From: Psococerastis gibbosa
Lineage: Eukaryota; Arthropoda; Insecta; Psocodea; Psocidae
Direction: 5' to 3'
NCBI GenBank assembly: GCA_963971405.1
Contig: OZ020486.1
Coordinates: 6,781,419 to 6,845,418 of the forward strand
Length of the DNA stretch: 64,000 nucleotides
Below are positions 54,446 through 63,515 of this stretch, piece after piece. The first letter of the stretch is position 1, and every line of letters starts with the position of its first letter. The position numbers were made by a program, and so were the translations under genes. The notes under the pieces are model-generated. The model did not search any database. It worked only from the letters and a program-made list of their open reading frames with translations, and was not told where the DNA came from.

Positions 54446-54949
54446 AACTATAGCTATCTATATTGTGGCTAATACTGCATAATTTGTACGATTATTTTTA
54501 TAAAATGGGTTCGGATTCAAAATAATTACCGTACAGTCTGGATTTTTCACCTGTTCAGTGGCTAATCTGTCCCAAGACCTCATTTGAAAGAGGAATTTCC
54601 CGACTCAAACGAAATAGCAATGGGGAAAAAAATTAATTCTGGAGAAAAAATACAATAAGCAAACTAATCTGAGAGGGATTACATCAACGGTGTACAAGAG
54701 ACACTCCATAATCAAGAAGTATGAAAACTTCAAGAGGGTGAAAAAAATCCTTCAATTCGAGAAATAAAAAAATTGAGATGAATATCTCGATTTTTATGAA
54801 TAGCAAAAATATAGCACCTTTTATAATCCGAAATTTTTCAATTTCTTGTTTCCATTTAAAATTGCCGGAAATTCTGTCTTTTCTTATTGAGAATTCTTCT
54901 GTGTTAGAAATGGGAAGGTAACTAATTGATTCTGAGTTGACGGCACTAT
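54446..54949. other. No recognised feature
   Basis: This is AT-rich sequence. Confidence 0.4.
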
Positions 54950-55470
54950 ATGGCCATATTATATATTTATTATATTCAGCCTAGATTCTACCGCTTCATC
55001 GGCTATGTATTAATTAATCCTAATTTTAAAAACGACGAAAAAGCAGGTCTAAATAAGTTCCAGTGGTATCATTATCGCAGTATCAAAACCATTATCGAAT
55101 TTCGACCACAAATTCAAACTCTTTTAACCGCCAAAACAGCAAACATCCGGGTCAAATTTCGCGAAAGAATTGGAAAACAGGAAAAGGTTCACTCCGAGGG
55201 ACATCGGGCGCCGCGTCGAGACCGAAAAACTCTTTAATCCCGGGGCTTCAATACGGATTACCCATTTTTGAGGGTGGAGCTCGATAAATCTATTTCTCAG
55301 CGACGTAACTCGATTAAAGAGCTAACTTTTAACGAAGTTAGTCAGCGATCCCCCGCCCTTTCTGCTCTACGTACCCAACCTGTTTTTTGCCCCTGTGGAC
55401 CTGCCTTAATGCCCCCGGCTATCGAATCCCATTATAAACAAGTTTTAGACCAGTGGGGTAAATTATTTTG
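54950..55470 (+). pseudogene. Unidentified coding-like region with one in-frame stop
   Basis: Two open stretches (54950-55237 and 55238-55470) lie in the same frame and are separated by a single TAA at 55235. The first includes FQWYHYRSIKTIIEFRPQIQ, then a basic segment. The second includes RRNSIKELTFNEVSQRSPA and CPCGPALMPPAIESHYKQVL. The GC content (about half) and CG frequency are well above the surroundings, so it does not look like local intron. I recognise no family. It may be a decayed host exon, a retrocopy or DNA of foreign origin. Confidence 0.45.
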
Positions 55471-55671
55471 ACGGTGCTGTTTAATGCTATTTGGAGTTTA
55501 CTGGGGGGTTGGTATCGTCGGAGTTTGTTTTGTATATTGTTTGTTACTGACCATTCTCAAAGGATTTGGGGGGTGGGGAGCCTTTGTTGTTTTGGCTTTA
55601 GGAGAAGGGAGGATGATGCTGGGAATCAGAGGAATTTTGAGATTGTTGTGTTGGAATTGATATGCTATAAA
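55471..55671. other. G/T-rich stretch beside the pseudogene
   Basis: TTTACTGGGGGGTTGGTATC and GGATTTGGGGGGTGGGG are present, but no repeat match is found. It may belong to the same inserted segment. Confidence 0.3.
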
Positions 55672-55840
55672 TAATGACTTTTTATTTTATGACTAAACTA
55701 AACTAGTGGAGTTAGGGCTATGAACCCCTTTCTTACACTCAACTAGGAAAGGCTGGAACCACCTGCTTTACATGTCTTCCAAAGCATGTAGGAAGTGGAG
55801 GGCTCAAATCCACCACCCTAAACAATGCCTTGAACTGCAA
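55672..55840 (-). mobile_element. SINE-A copy 8, diverged
   Basis: The tail AATAATGACTTTTTATTTT, body GTGGAGTTAGGGCTATG and CCACCTGCTTTACATG, and an eroded head (GAGGGCTCAAATCCACCACC) are visible. Confidence 0.7.
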
Positions 55841-55889
55841 GGTTTCTGCGAGTCAATGTTTCCAACAGCTTCCATAAACTCTACCAATG

Positions 55890-56110
55890 GCTTATAAATA
55901 ACCTAAAGTCAGTCTAGTGGTGTTGGATTCGTCAATTAAAGGGTTTGGTGAAGGGATTTCTGCCATCAGCTTTCTTGCAGCCCAATACAACGCATATATA
56001 GGGGGTAACGGAAAGGGGCCTCCCCGAAGATCGCTTTTTATACGCGTGGTATAAAAACCGTGGATAAAAACCCGATCGGGCGTACCCTGGGCAACGCAAA
56101 GTGGAAACAT
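55890..56110 (-). other. Unassigned 72-codon open frame
   Basis: The minus strand reads AQGTPDRVFIHGFYTTRIKS and PLPPIYALYWAARKLMAEIP. It looks protein-like and may belong to a mobile element, but I do not recognise it. Confidence 0.25.
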
Positions 56111-56129
56111 CTAGCTGCTAATCCTTTCA

Positions 56130-56640
56130 CGACTGAAACCAAAGACGACCTTTGGGTGTGCACCGACCATGGCGTCAGGTTAGAAAAAATACTGCGAAAC
56201 AGCAGGAATTCTCAATAGTCACACAATCAAGTGGTTTACTGATGACTCTGACGGTACAAAACCAAGAACAGGCCTTGATGTCTTTGGTCCTAGGGTTAAA
56301 TTTCTGGAGTCTCTTGGGGAGACAACTAGTTTACCAACTACAGTATACCTCTATGGGCTTTGCAACTAGAATGGTCACCTGACTAACATAGGTGTCAGAG
56401 AGTCTAGATCATGCAGATTCTGCAATGAAGGAACGGAGGATCCCGAGCACTTCCTCCGTCACTGCGATGCAATCGCACGAAGGAGAGTGCTTAGGAAGCT
56501 TGCAGTTACATGTATAAGACCTACCGCTTCTAAACCCCCTCAAGATCCTGCCTCTCCTAAGGGAGATGGGCCTCGAGGAAGTGAAGCGATATAGATACAT
56601 TGTTGTAGCCTAAAGGGGCACAATAGGCCCGTTAAAAAAA
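56130..56640 (+). mobile_element. RNase H LINE remnant with deletion
   Basis: IKWFTDDSDGTKPRTGLDVF and FGPRVKFLESLGETTS are the start of a LINE RNase H domain (D-G-S changed to D-D-S). After a deletion, RSCRFCNEGTEDPEHFLRHC gives the C-terminal zinc knuckle. An A-rich end (TTAAAAAAAGATAAAAAAAG) follows. It differs from the element at 30326-32309. Confidence 0.75.
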
Positions 56641-56659
56641 GATAAAAAAAGCGCAGACA

Positions 56660-56885
56660 TAATCTAAATAAATAAGGACTTTTTTTGTTCTATTACTAAG
56701 CCAACCTGGCGGAGTTAGGGCTATGAGCCCTCTCTTACACTCAACTAGGAAAGCCCGGGACCACCTGCTTTACATGCCCTCCGAAGCATGGCTAGAAAAT
56801 ATAGCAAGTGCGGGACTCGAATCAACCACCTACAACCTGTCGGGTGAAAGTTGGAGTCCGTTCCACTACTCTACATGTCCTGACT
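56660..56885 (-). mobile_element. SINE-A copy 9
   Basis: It is near complete: CTAAATAAATAAGGACTTTT, body, then the head in reverse (GGGACTCGAATCAACCACC, CTGTCGGGTGAAAGTTGGAG, CCACTACTCTACATGTCCTG). A small duplication (CCACCTACAACC) sits beside the B box. Confidence 0.82.
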
Positions 56886-56887
56886 AA

Positions 56888-57420
56888 TCTGGTGAACCTC
56901 TGCTATTGACTAGAACAGGACACGTCTTAAGGTGTTTTCTGTCCATTTCTTCCCGAGTGTCGCACAGAGGGCAGAAAGGTTCCGTTACCTACGTATGTGG
57001 TGAAGGTGTTTTTGATGATAGTCATGACATGCTGTTAACATAAATTTTGCCACTGATTGGTAACTGTGCAAGTTCTTTGGTGGCCTGTCTTTCTTCTGCA
57101 CAAGTTTTTCCTATGTTTTCCCAGAAGCGTCGGTCCTGCTGTGGGCTGTCCCGCACTTGGCTTGAAAGGATTTTTAAGTATGCCTCGTACAGTCACTTAA
57201 AGTCATGGGTTTGTCAGGTTGTTCCAAACCAGCTCCCTCTCTGACGAGCCTATCCTCATCTCCATGGACATCAGCATATCCAGGGATCCATTGAAATGCC
57301 ATGAATGAAATTGGTAGATCGCCTTTAGAGTTGGCCAAGGATTAGTTAGTAAACAATTTTGCATATTGATCCATCGATTAGGAGACCATTAGCCTGATGG
57401 GAAAGGCCCGACGTATAATC
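56888..57420 (-). mobile_element. RNase H LINE remnant, opposite strand
   Basis: The minus strand reads FQWIPGYADVHGDEDRLVRE, which is the last RNase H motif (WxPGHxGxxGNExAD) with His changed to Tyr. About 250 bp later, EPFCPLCDTREEMDRKHLKT and C give a CCHC knuckle. Intervening frames are broken. Confidence 0.65.
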
Positions 57421-57784
57421 CTCTTTGCGGTTTAGGGTGTCAGTATTTCGAGTGTTTTCGGGTCATTCTGAGGCCGCTGTTTCTATTGTCTTTTCATCTC
57501 GTTCTCTATTAGACTAATTTAATTATTTTAGGAGCGAATTATCTTCTTGTTGAAGGGTTCACAATATAATCTAACCGCTGTAACCCTTCAGTTCAGTGTA
57601 AGAGTTCATTGTAAGAGTCCAATGGGTAATTTAATAAAGACTACTTTCTTTCTTCACTTCTTTCTTCCCTTCTTTCTTCTTGAAGAGTCCAATTGATCCG
57701 AGCTAAAATTTAATTTGCTTTATTTGTTTACGTGTTCCTGGTCAATAGCTCCAGGTGGCATAGTCTCTAATGGGACACTCTTTA
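57421..57784. other. No recognised feature
   Basis: A CTTTCTTTCTTC-rich tract lies at 57643-57680. Otherwise it is unique. Confidence 0.4.
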
Positions 57785-57878
57785 CAAGGCCGTAGCGAAG
57801 GGGGGTTCATGGGGGTTCAACCCCCCCCCCCGAACCACTATGTAATATCCAATGAAATTTCTGACACCCCCCCCCCCC
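57785..57878 (+). repeat. G/C-run element GR, copy 3
   Basis: AAGGCCGTAGCGAAGGGGGG, GGTTCAACCCCCCCCCC, ATGTAATATCCAATGAAATT and a C-run match copies 1 and 2. It runs straight into the ghost copy of exon C. Confidence 0.6.
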
Positions 57879-58040
57879 CACGACCACTGCGACATATCCG
57901 ATGAACTCTCCTCGACATCACACCCCTGGTGGTGGACGGAGAGAAGCTCATTACTCTTGTTGCTCCCATTACTTAGTCATTCTTTCTTGTTTCAGCAAAC
58001 AACACCACCTCTCAGCTGCAGCAGTGTACCAGGTCAGCAG
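57879..58040 (+). repeat. Ghost copy of exon C and the exon C acceptor
   Basis: From 57879 to 57958 the sequence repeats 58048-58128 (CACGACCACTGCGACATATC, GGTGGTGGACGGAGAGAAGC) with about 8 differences, including a one-base deletion that breaks the frame. The rest up to 58040 is the intron end with TTCTTGTTTCAG and, at 58033-58040, GTCAGCAG, the acceptor I prefer for exon C. Confidence 0.7.
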
Positions 58041-58168
58041 GTCCGGGCACGACCACTGCGACATATCCGATGGGACTCTCCTCGATATCACGCCCCTGGT
58101 GGTGGACGGAGAGAAGCTCATTACTCTCTATGACAAGGATCTTACAGAGGGCATCAATTTACTGATTG
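58041..58168 (+). CDS. Exon C of the same gene
   Basis: It is 128 nt, acceptor GTCAGCAG (ends 58040) and donor GTAAGT at 58169. With the first base completing the last codon of exon B, it encodes SGHDHCDISDGTLLDITPL followed by VVDGEKLITLYDKDLTEGIN and a hydrophobic LLI. An acceptor at 58032 would change the phase and not join exon B in frame, so I prefer 58040. The segment ends in phase 1 and the gene continues beyond the window. It looks like beta-strands of an extracellular domain with one Cys; the next exon should supply partners. The product is unidentified. Confidence 0.72.
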
Positions 58169-58229
58169 GTAAGTTTTACTCAGACTTGGGAGCAAGTCTG
58201 CACTCTAAAGCTGCGTATACATTAGGTCA

Positions 58230-58440
58230 CTAGTCTCCTTCTTCTTCTACTTCATATTCTTCTTCTTTCTCTTCGCTACAGCCTTTGATGGGCGACAACG
58301 CTCCTCCAGCCATTTCTACGAACTTCCAACCCATGGAGTTCAATTTCTGATTCGGTTTTCAATTGGTTTCGTGGGTGTCCTTGTAGTCTTATTCCCGTCA
58401 CGCTAGGCTGGCATGCGGTCTTCTGACATTCTTACAGCGT
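58230..58440 (-). mobile_element. LINE 3' end, family LG
   Basis: CTTCTTCTTCTACTTC and TTCTTCTTTCTCTTC mark the GAA tail. GCCTTTGATGGGCGAC and CAACGCTCCTCCAGCCATTT then match 15900-15960 and the reverse complement of 27640-27945. Confidence 0.5.
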
Positions 58441-58747
58441 GGCCTATCTTAAACGCGTACTTTGGCGAATATAACCCCTATACTACTGACCCCCCCCCCC
58501 TAATCCTGACCTCACCGCAATGGTAGCCTGCACAGAGGCCGTAAATGGTTTGAATAAACGCTCTCACGTTAGGAGGCAATCGTTCATCCCCATAGTCCAG
58601 TCCGTGCATTTTAAAACATAATCCGATATCGCAGGAAATATAGATCGTGCCTCCAAAAATGAGATGACTAGAAATGAGATATGGGAATATAATGCGATAT
58701 AATGTAATAGAATGTGATACATGAAATGAGTAGAAAAAAATGTTCTT

Positions 58748-58905
58748 CGTCGACTTCGATGGCGTGCTTGTACTTGTGCGAGTTTCTACATGCCATGCGA
58801 TCGGAAACGTGTAGTAACTCAGCACAAGCGTTAATTTACTCATTGAGGCGACTGAAGAGGTCAATCGGATACATTCATTGAATTGTTTGGATGCGATTAA
58901 CGTTA
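58748..58905 (+). mobile_element. SINE-B, copy 5 (most complete)
   Basis: GTCGACTTCGATGGCGTGCT, TGTACTTGTGCGAGTTTC, CATGCGATCGGAAACGTG, AAGAGGTCAATCGGATACAT and TTGTTTGGATGCGATTAAC form the longest uninterrupted copy. Foldback FB1-f begins three bases after it. Confidence 0.65.
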
Positions 58906-58907
58906 TA

Positions 58908-59175
58908 GGCGGCAATTCCACGGGCGAATTTAATTCATTTGTGATTTGAGATTTTTTGTTTGTTTTGTTTTAAGGAGACTATTATGTAGATACTTAACTT
59001 ATCTATTATAAATTAAGTTATAATATGGTAGCAGACATCATTAATAAGTCTCTACCATATTATAACTTAATTTATAATATATAAGTTAAGTATCTATATA
59101 ATAGCCTCCTTAAAAGAAAACAAACAAAAAATCTCAAATCACAAATGAAATAAATTCGCCGGCGGAATTTCCGCC
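58908..59175. mobile_element. Foldback element FB1-f
   Basis: GGCGGCAATTCCACGGGCGA at the left pairs with TCGCCGGCGGAATTTCCGCC at the right. Long arms follow (TTTGTGATTTGAGATTTTTT, ACTTAACTTATCTATTATAA and partners) with nearly 110 paired bases each. The core is GGTAGCAGACATCATT. ATA and CTA flank it, so the target duplication is imperfect. Confidence 0.82.
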
Positions 59176-59983
59176 CTAGAAATAAAAATATAAAATAAAA
59201 TTAAAAGTCTACATTTTTATATATATTGTAGTACGGTATGTGGTGTAACGCCCTCAGACGTTACTTGGTATTTTCCGCTTCCATTTGGACATAGCATGAG
59301 GCAAAATGTGTTGAAACTAAGTTAAGTGAAACTTTTCTTATCTAAATTATGTGGCCACAAAGAACGGGGGACCCGCACAGTTTTTCCTCTTCTAAAGCTG
59401 TGAAATGTACACCTTCAAACCGTTTTGACACATTCTACTCCAATTTGTTGGAATCTCAATGGGTTTAACCCCTTGTCATCTACGGTCCTCAATTTCGCTT
59501 AATCTCGCTACGAATTTACATAATGGTGAAAACCTACATATACTCGTTTATCATTTGAATGCAGAATTTCTCATTTTATATCCAAACGATTTGAATGCTT
59601 TCCCAACGGAAAATGGAAAAAAATGTCTGCTGAACCCGCAAAAAAGAACATTATTGGTTGACAAGTAAATACCGCGAGTGAATGTTTTTCTTTTGCGGTC
59701 CAAAATAAATCTACCCACATCCGAAATTCCGCATTTTATCAATATAAAAGGAATTTATATTTTTAACGGATTTTCGATTTTGAGGAGTTAAGGATCCAGT
59801 AAAGCCTCAAGTGATTAGTTTTGTTAGTGGTTGTTTAGTTTATGAAGTTTTGACTGGAAAATGTTGAATATTTATATTACAAGTTTCAATTTGGCATAGC
59901 CTTGGGCTACGCAAAAAACTATCTTCTTTTCTTCTTTCAATGCCTCTTCTATCGATGTTTGCCGATCATCAAGACTGCTGTAA
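59176..59983. other. No recognised feature
   Basis: This is AT-rich unique sequence with short frames on both strands. Confidence 0.4.
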
Positions 59984-60374
59984 GGCGAGGTTTCCACCGA
60001 CATCTAAGTGCAAAATACACATACGGTGACGTGGTAACAGACATTCAAGACTTAGGCGGGGTTTCCGCCGACTTCTCATTGCAGAATGCAAATGACATTG
60101 ACGGAAATTTGAATTTTTCTTTTTACAGAAATCTATTAAAATGTTTGTACTTAACATATCCCATGACGCCATTTTTTAATTTTGGTTTGTTTGTGATTTT
60201 ACTCTAAGATCATTGATCAATTTTAACTATGGCATAGAGTAATCCAAAAATTTCCGTCAATGTCATTTGCATTCTGCAATGAGAAGTCGGTGGAAACCCC
60301 GCCTTTATTAGTGATATCTGCTACCACGTCACCGTATGTGTATTTTGTACTTAGAAGTCGGTGGAAACCGCGCC
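59984..60374. mobile_element. Foldback element FB1-g
   Basis: The arms GGCGAGGTTTCCACCGACAT and TCGGTGGAAACCGCGCC pair through ACATACGGTGACGTGGTAAC, and inner arms GCATTCTGCAATGA pair with TCATTGCAGAATGC. The loop is the same as in FB1-b and FB1-d but in the opposite orientation (AACATATCCCATGACGCCAT here). The flank is TAA/AAA. Confidence 0.82.
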
Positions 60375-61271
60375 AAATGGGAAGTGGTGCTCTTGCCAAA
60401 CCACTGCCTCAGGTTTTTCAACCAGAATGTTCTTCTTCTGCCGCAAAGCCCTATGTCCTTCTATCTTCCCTTGAATTATTACTCGCGGAAGGCGATAAAA
60501 CATATAGGTTATACAAAATATAAAATTCACTATGTTCTCTGTGATTGTAGGCCCCTATCCTTTTTCAATACTATATGTAGCCTAATATTCTCAAAACCCA
60601 TTTCCCTATAGCGCAGTATATAACACGGAATGACTTCGAAATAAGTTGTGTGGAACACTGGGAGCTTACATGCATATTTGTCGAATCGAGCATTTGATAC
60701 ATGTAGTGAAGAATATGTATGTAGTATATATCTAGAGTAATTTATAGCGGTATAGGAGGCATATGAGAATTAGATAGCCTAAAAATTCCGCCCTAGCTCA
60801 CAATAAAACCTCGATCTCTGTTGTGGGACACGCTGGGAATTTATGGGGCAGTTTGTCGCATAGGATATTTGTTAGAGCTAAGAATACCGGCGATTGGGTA
60901 TATTAAGTGAACAATAACGTTATAGGGAGCAAATAAGAATCCACTCTGAGACGATCGTAATATCGTCAAAAATATATAAAGATATTAGTTTTGAATAGAA
61001 GACGCTCTAAATTTAGTCAAAACAGTGAAAAATTAAATACAAATATCGCTTGACATGAGTTTGACACCGCAAAAACACAAAACTGCCTCAAAATAAGTTA
61101 TGGGGATTTTACAGGCAATTACAATTACATTTGATATGGTGAAGAAAATTGACGAATGCCTACCGTATATAGAGTAAAATATGACGTTATAGGAAGCATA
61201 TTAAAATCCACCCTTAGTATAGCAGAATAAAAAACAGTCATTATTTAAATCCGCTCTGAAACAATATTAAA
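60375..61271. other. No recognised feature
   Basis: This is AT-rich unique sequence; phrases such as AATAAGTTRTG recur weakly (60640, 61090) without a clear unit. Confidence 0.35.
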
Positions 61272-61499
61272 ATGCATCCGCGGGACTGCTTAAACGAGGT
61301 TCTTATAGGGCTGGCTGGTGCATATGCATGTGGTCTAATTGGATTTGTGTTGCCATGGGCGGGCGTTTGCAAACTCATTTGGGATTTAGAAACTGGGCCA
61401 CTGCTGACATCCCTACCGGTATCCTCTGGCGCTGACATTGCAAGTTGTATTCTCAACAAACGCTGGCCAGTATTAGGCTTACGTGTACGTCTTCAATAA
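61272..61499 (+). other. Unassigned 75-codon open frame, GC-richer
   Basis: The + strand reads NEVLIGLAGAYACGLIGFVL and LIWDLETGPLLTSLPVSS. The minus strand is open as well for 72 codons. A hydrophobic segment is visible, but there is no family resemblance or splice signal. It may be a decayed element. Confidence 0.25.
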
Positions 61500-61607
61500 T
61501 AAAAGGGACCTATTGGAACACTGTTCATGTTGCCATATGGTTTCATTGACCGTGTGCATGATAGATACAATCAATGATGGCCCAGAATGTGTAAAGTCTT
61601 GCACAGG

Positions 61608-61785
61608 GGCGGATCCAGCCCATTTTGGGGGGGGGGGGTGTTGTGGGTAAAAATAGGAAAAACATATGTAGGATAGATTAAATCAGAGCGTAATAAATCA
61701 ATTTACAATAGATTTACCAAATTTGGGGGGGGGGCAGCTACCCCCCCCCCTACCCCTCCCCAGTATCCGTCCTTGGTCTTGCAAG
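61608..61785. repeat. G-run element ending in GGATCC-like motifs
   Basis: AGGGGCGGATCCAGCCCATT opens and CCCAGTATCCGTCCTTGG closes. G- and C-runs lie inside both ends. It follows the plan of 42733-42912. Confidence 0.55.
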
Positions 61786-62504
61786 CCTGATAGTAGTTAT
61801 AGGTAGTGTGACAAATGTGAGGGACACATAGAGACCAGCTAAAGTAACAGCATCGTACACTTTTCTCTAAAACGCATGCAAGCAATGTCACTTGCACCCC
61901 TTGACTTCTAGGCGCTTCAATTGTCTCTTCTTGTCTTGTGCAAGACAAAAAAATTTGCGCTTCATGTGGGAACACCCTGCGAACACCTGCCATAAGATAA
62001 TTTTATCAGCTGTATGCGGTATATTATAGCCTCATAGTCACTATTCATGTTGGCGCATGAATGGTGACAAGATATCTACCGTCTATCGCAGCAGTTCCCC
62101 TCCTTTTGTCACCCTGTCAGACGATGGATGGATGGATTGAGGCGCGTTCAGAAAGGTACACAAGAGGTTCACGACCAATCAATCAGTGAAGGTACACAAC
62201 CCCTCTTATATGCCAGGCTTTCACATCAGCACTCTTCAAGTCACAAAAGCAATCTCATGTTTTTTACAGCCCCCCCCCCCCCCCGCCTTATATTTTCTTA
62301 TATGTCTTGTTTTCTCACACGGCTCCTCTCAAAATACTGAAGGGTTTACGAGGGAGTCTCCCCACCAAAAGATTTTGAAGATGCTAAATACAGTATTGTG
62401 TGGAGAATTCTGAATGAGTTATGGTAACCTAGGTACTACTGTATATAGTTTCAATAATTTTTCCCTTTGTGATACTTCGCCATAATAATAATAAATATTA
62501 ACTT
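61786..62504. other. No recognised feature
   Basis: A C-run lies at 62269-62284. No gene or repeat family is otherwise recognised. Confidence 0.4.
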
Positions 62505-63515
62505 AGGCCTGCTTATAGTGGCCCATTGCACCCTTGTCCAATGACCAATGCCAACGACTCCGATTTCGGACATTATTTATTACTTATCCAATTTATACGT
62601 ACGTTGTATAAGGAAAGATTTGTGATGGTCAATATTTTTGACTCCGAGATTTTAACGGATTTACACGTTTTGTGGTCCCAGGAACCTAAGAAAATGGTTT
62701 TTACAAAATGTCTGTCTGTCGCTCTGTCTGTCGCTCTGTCTGTTCATCGATCTCGGGGCAAACTTTTCAGTCGATTTTAATGAAATTTGGCATGTAGGTT
62801 CACAAAAATTTTAACTAGGGACTATTTTTTATTTATTTTGGGCTAACTCAATTTTGGGAGGTTTTATTCTCAAAATGGCCAAAAAAACGTCTAAAAAAAA
62901 TTATTTCTCAAAAGCGGCTCCAACTTTTTTTTTTAAATTAACATACAGTATATTTTAGTCGTTATTAATGTTAATAAAATGTCCCTTGCCCCTTGATAGT
63001 TTGCTTCTGGGGGTTAAAAAGATAAAAATTACTCAATTTTCATGAAAAATGACTAAAAAATAATTTTTCTGCGGAACCTATCTATCGATGACTTCTAGCT
63101 TCAGGTATATTTTAGGTGTTAAATAGAGTAACAAAACCGAACAGGTTGCTTTCCCAAGAAAGTATTTGATTTTGTGTAAAAAAATTATTTTTTAAAGAAA
63201 TTATAAAAATTTAACGCTCCAATACATTACGAGCCGTACACTTCCGGTAGATAGAATGGAGTTTTAGAAAAATTATTTACCATGAAGTTACTCATTATCT
63301 CTATCTACTAATTGATAAATTGGAAAGCATGTTCGAGTGAACTCGGACCGGTTCTTGTATATTGTCTCCATAAGAATTCTGGGCTGCCACTGACAAACTG
63401 GTATACGTCCTCGGTGTCAAGCTACACCGGCTACAGTAGATAATGGACAAGCTGAGACAAGCTTACAATTGACGAAATGAAACATGCGAAAGCTTGACTG
63501 AACCAAGTACAGATA
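62505..63515 (-). repeat. Repeat C, copy 6, split by family T
   Basis: TAGTGGCCCATTGCACC and CAATGCCAACGACTCCGATTT (in part) form the right half of repeat C before 62585. CACTGACAAACTGGTATACG, CAAGCTGAGACAAGCTTAC and GAACCAAGTACAGATAC form the left half after 63370. Family T copy 8 lies between. Confidence 0.65.
62586..63356 (+). mobile_element. Family T element, copy 8, inserted in repeat C
   Basis: CCAATTTATACGTACG at the left, TCTG array at 62709-62742, TTGCCCCTTGATAGTTTGC, AACAGGTTGCTTTCCC and CTCGGACCGGTTCTT at the right. It lacks the C-run and the GTGACGT block of other copies (deleted near 63243). Confidence 0.7.

Noticed and set aside
57852..58133. 93-codon frame over the exon C ghost
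   Set aside because: Out-of-frame reading of the ghost and of exon C itself.
58478..58921. 147-codon minus-strand frame
   Set aside because: It crosses SINE-B and unique AT-rich sequence, with no motif; open by chance.
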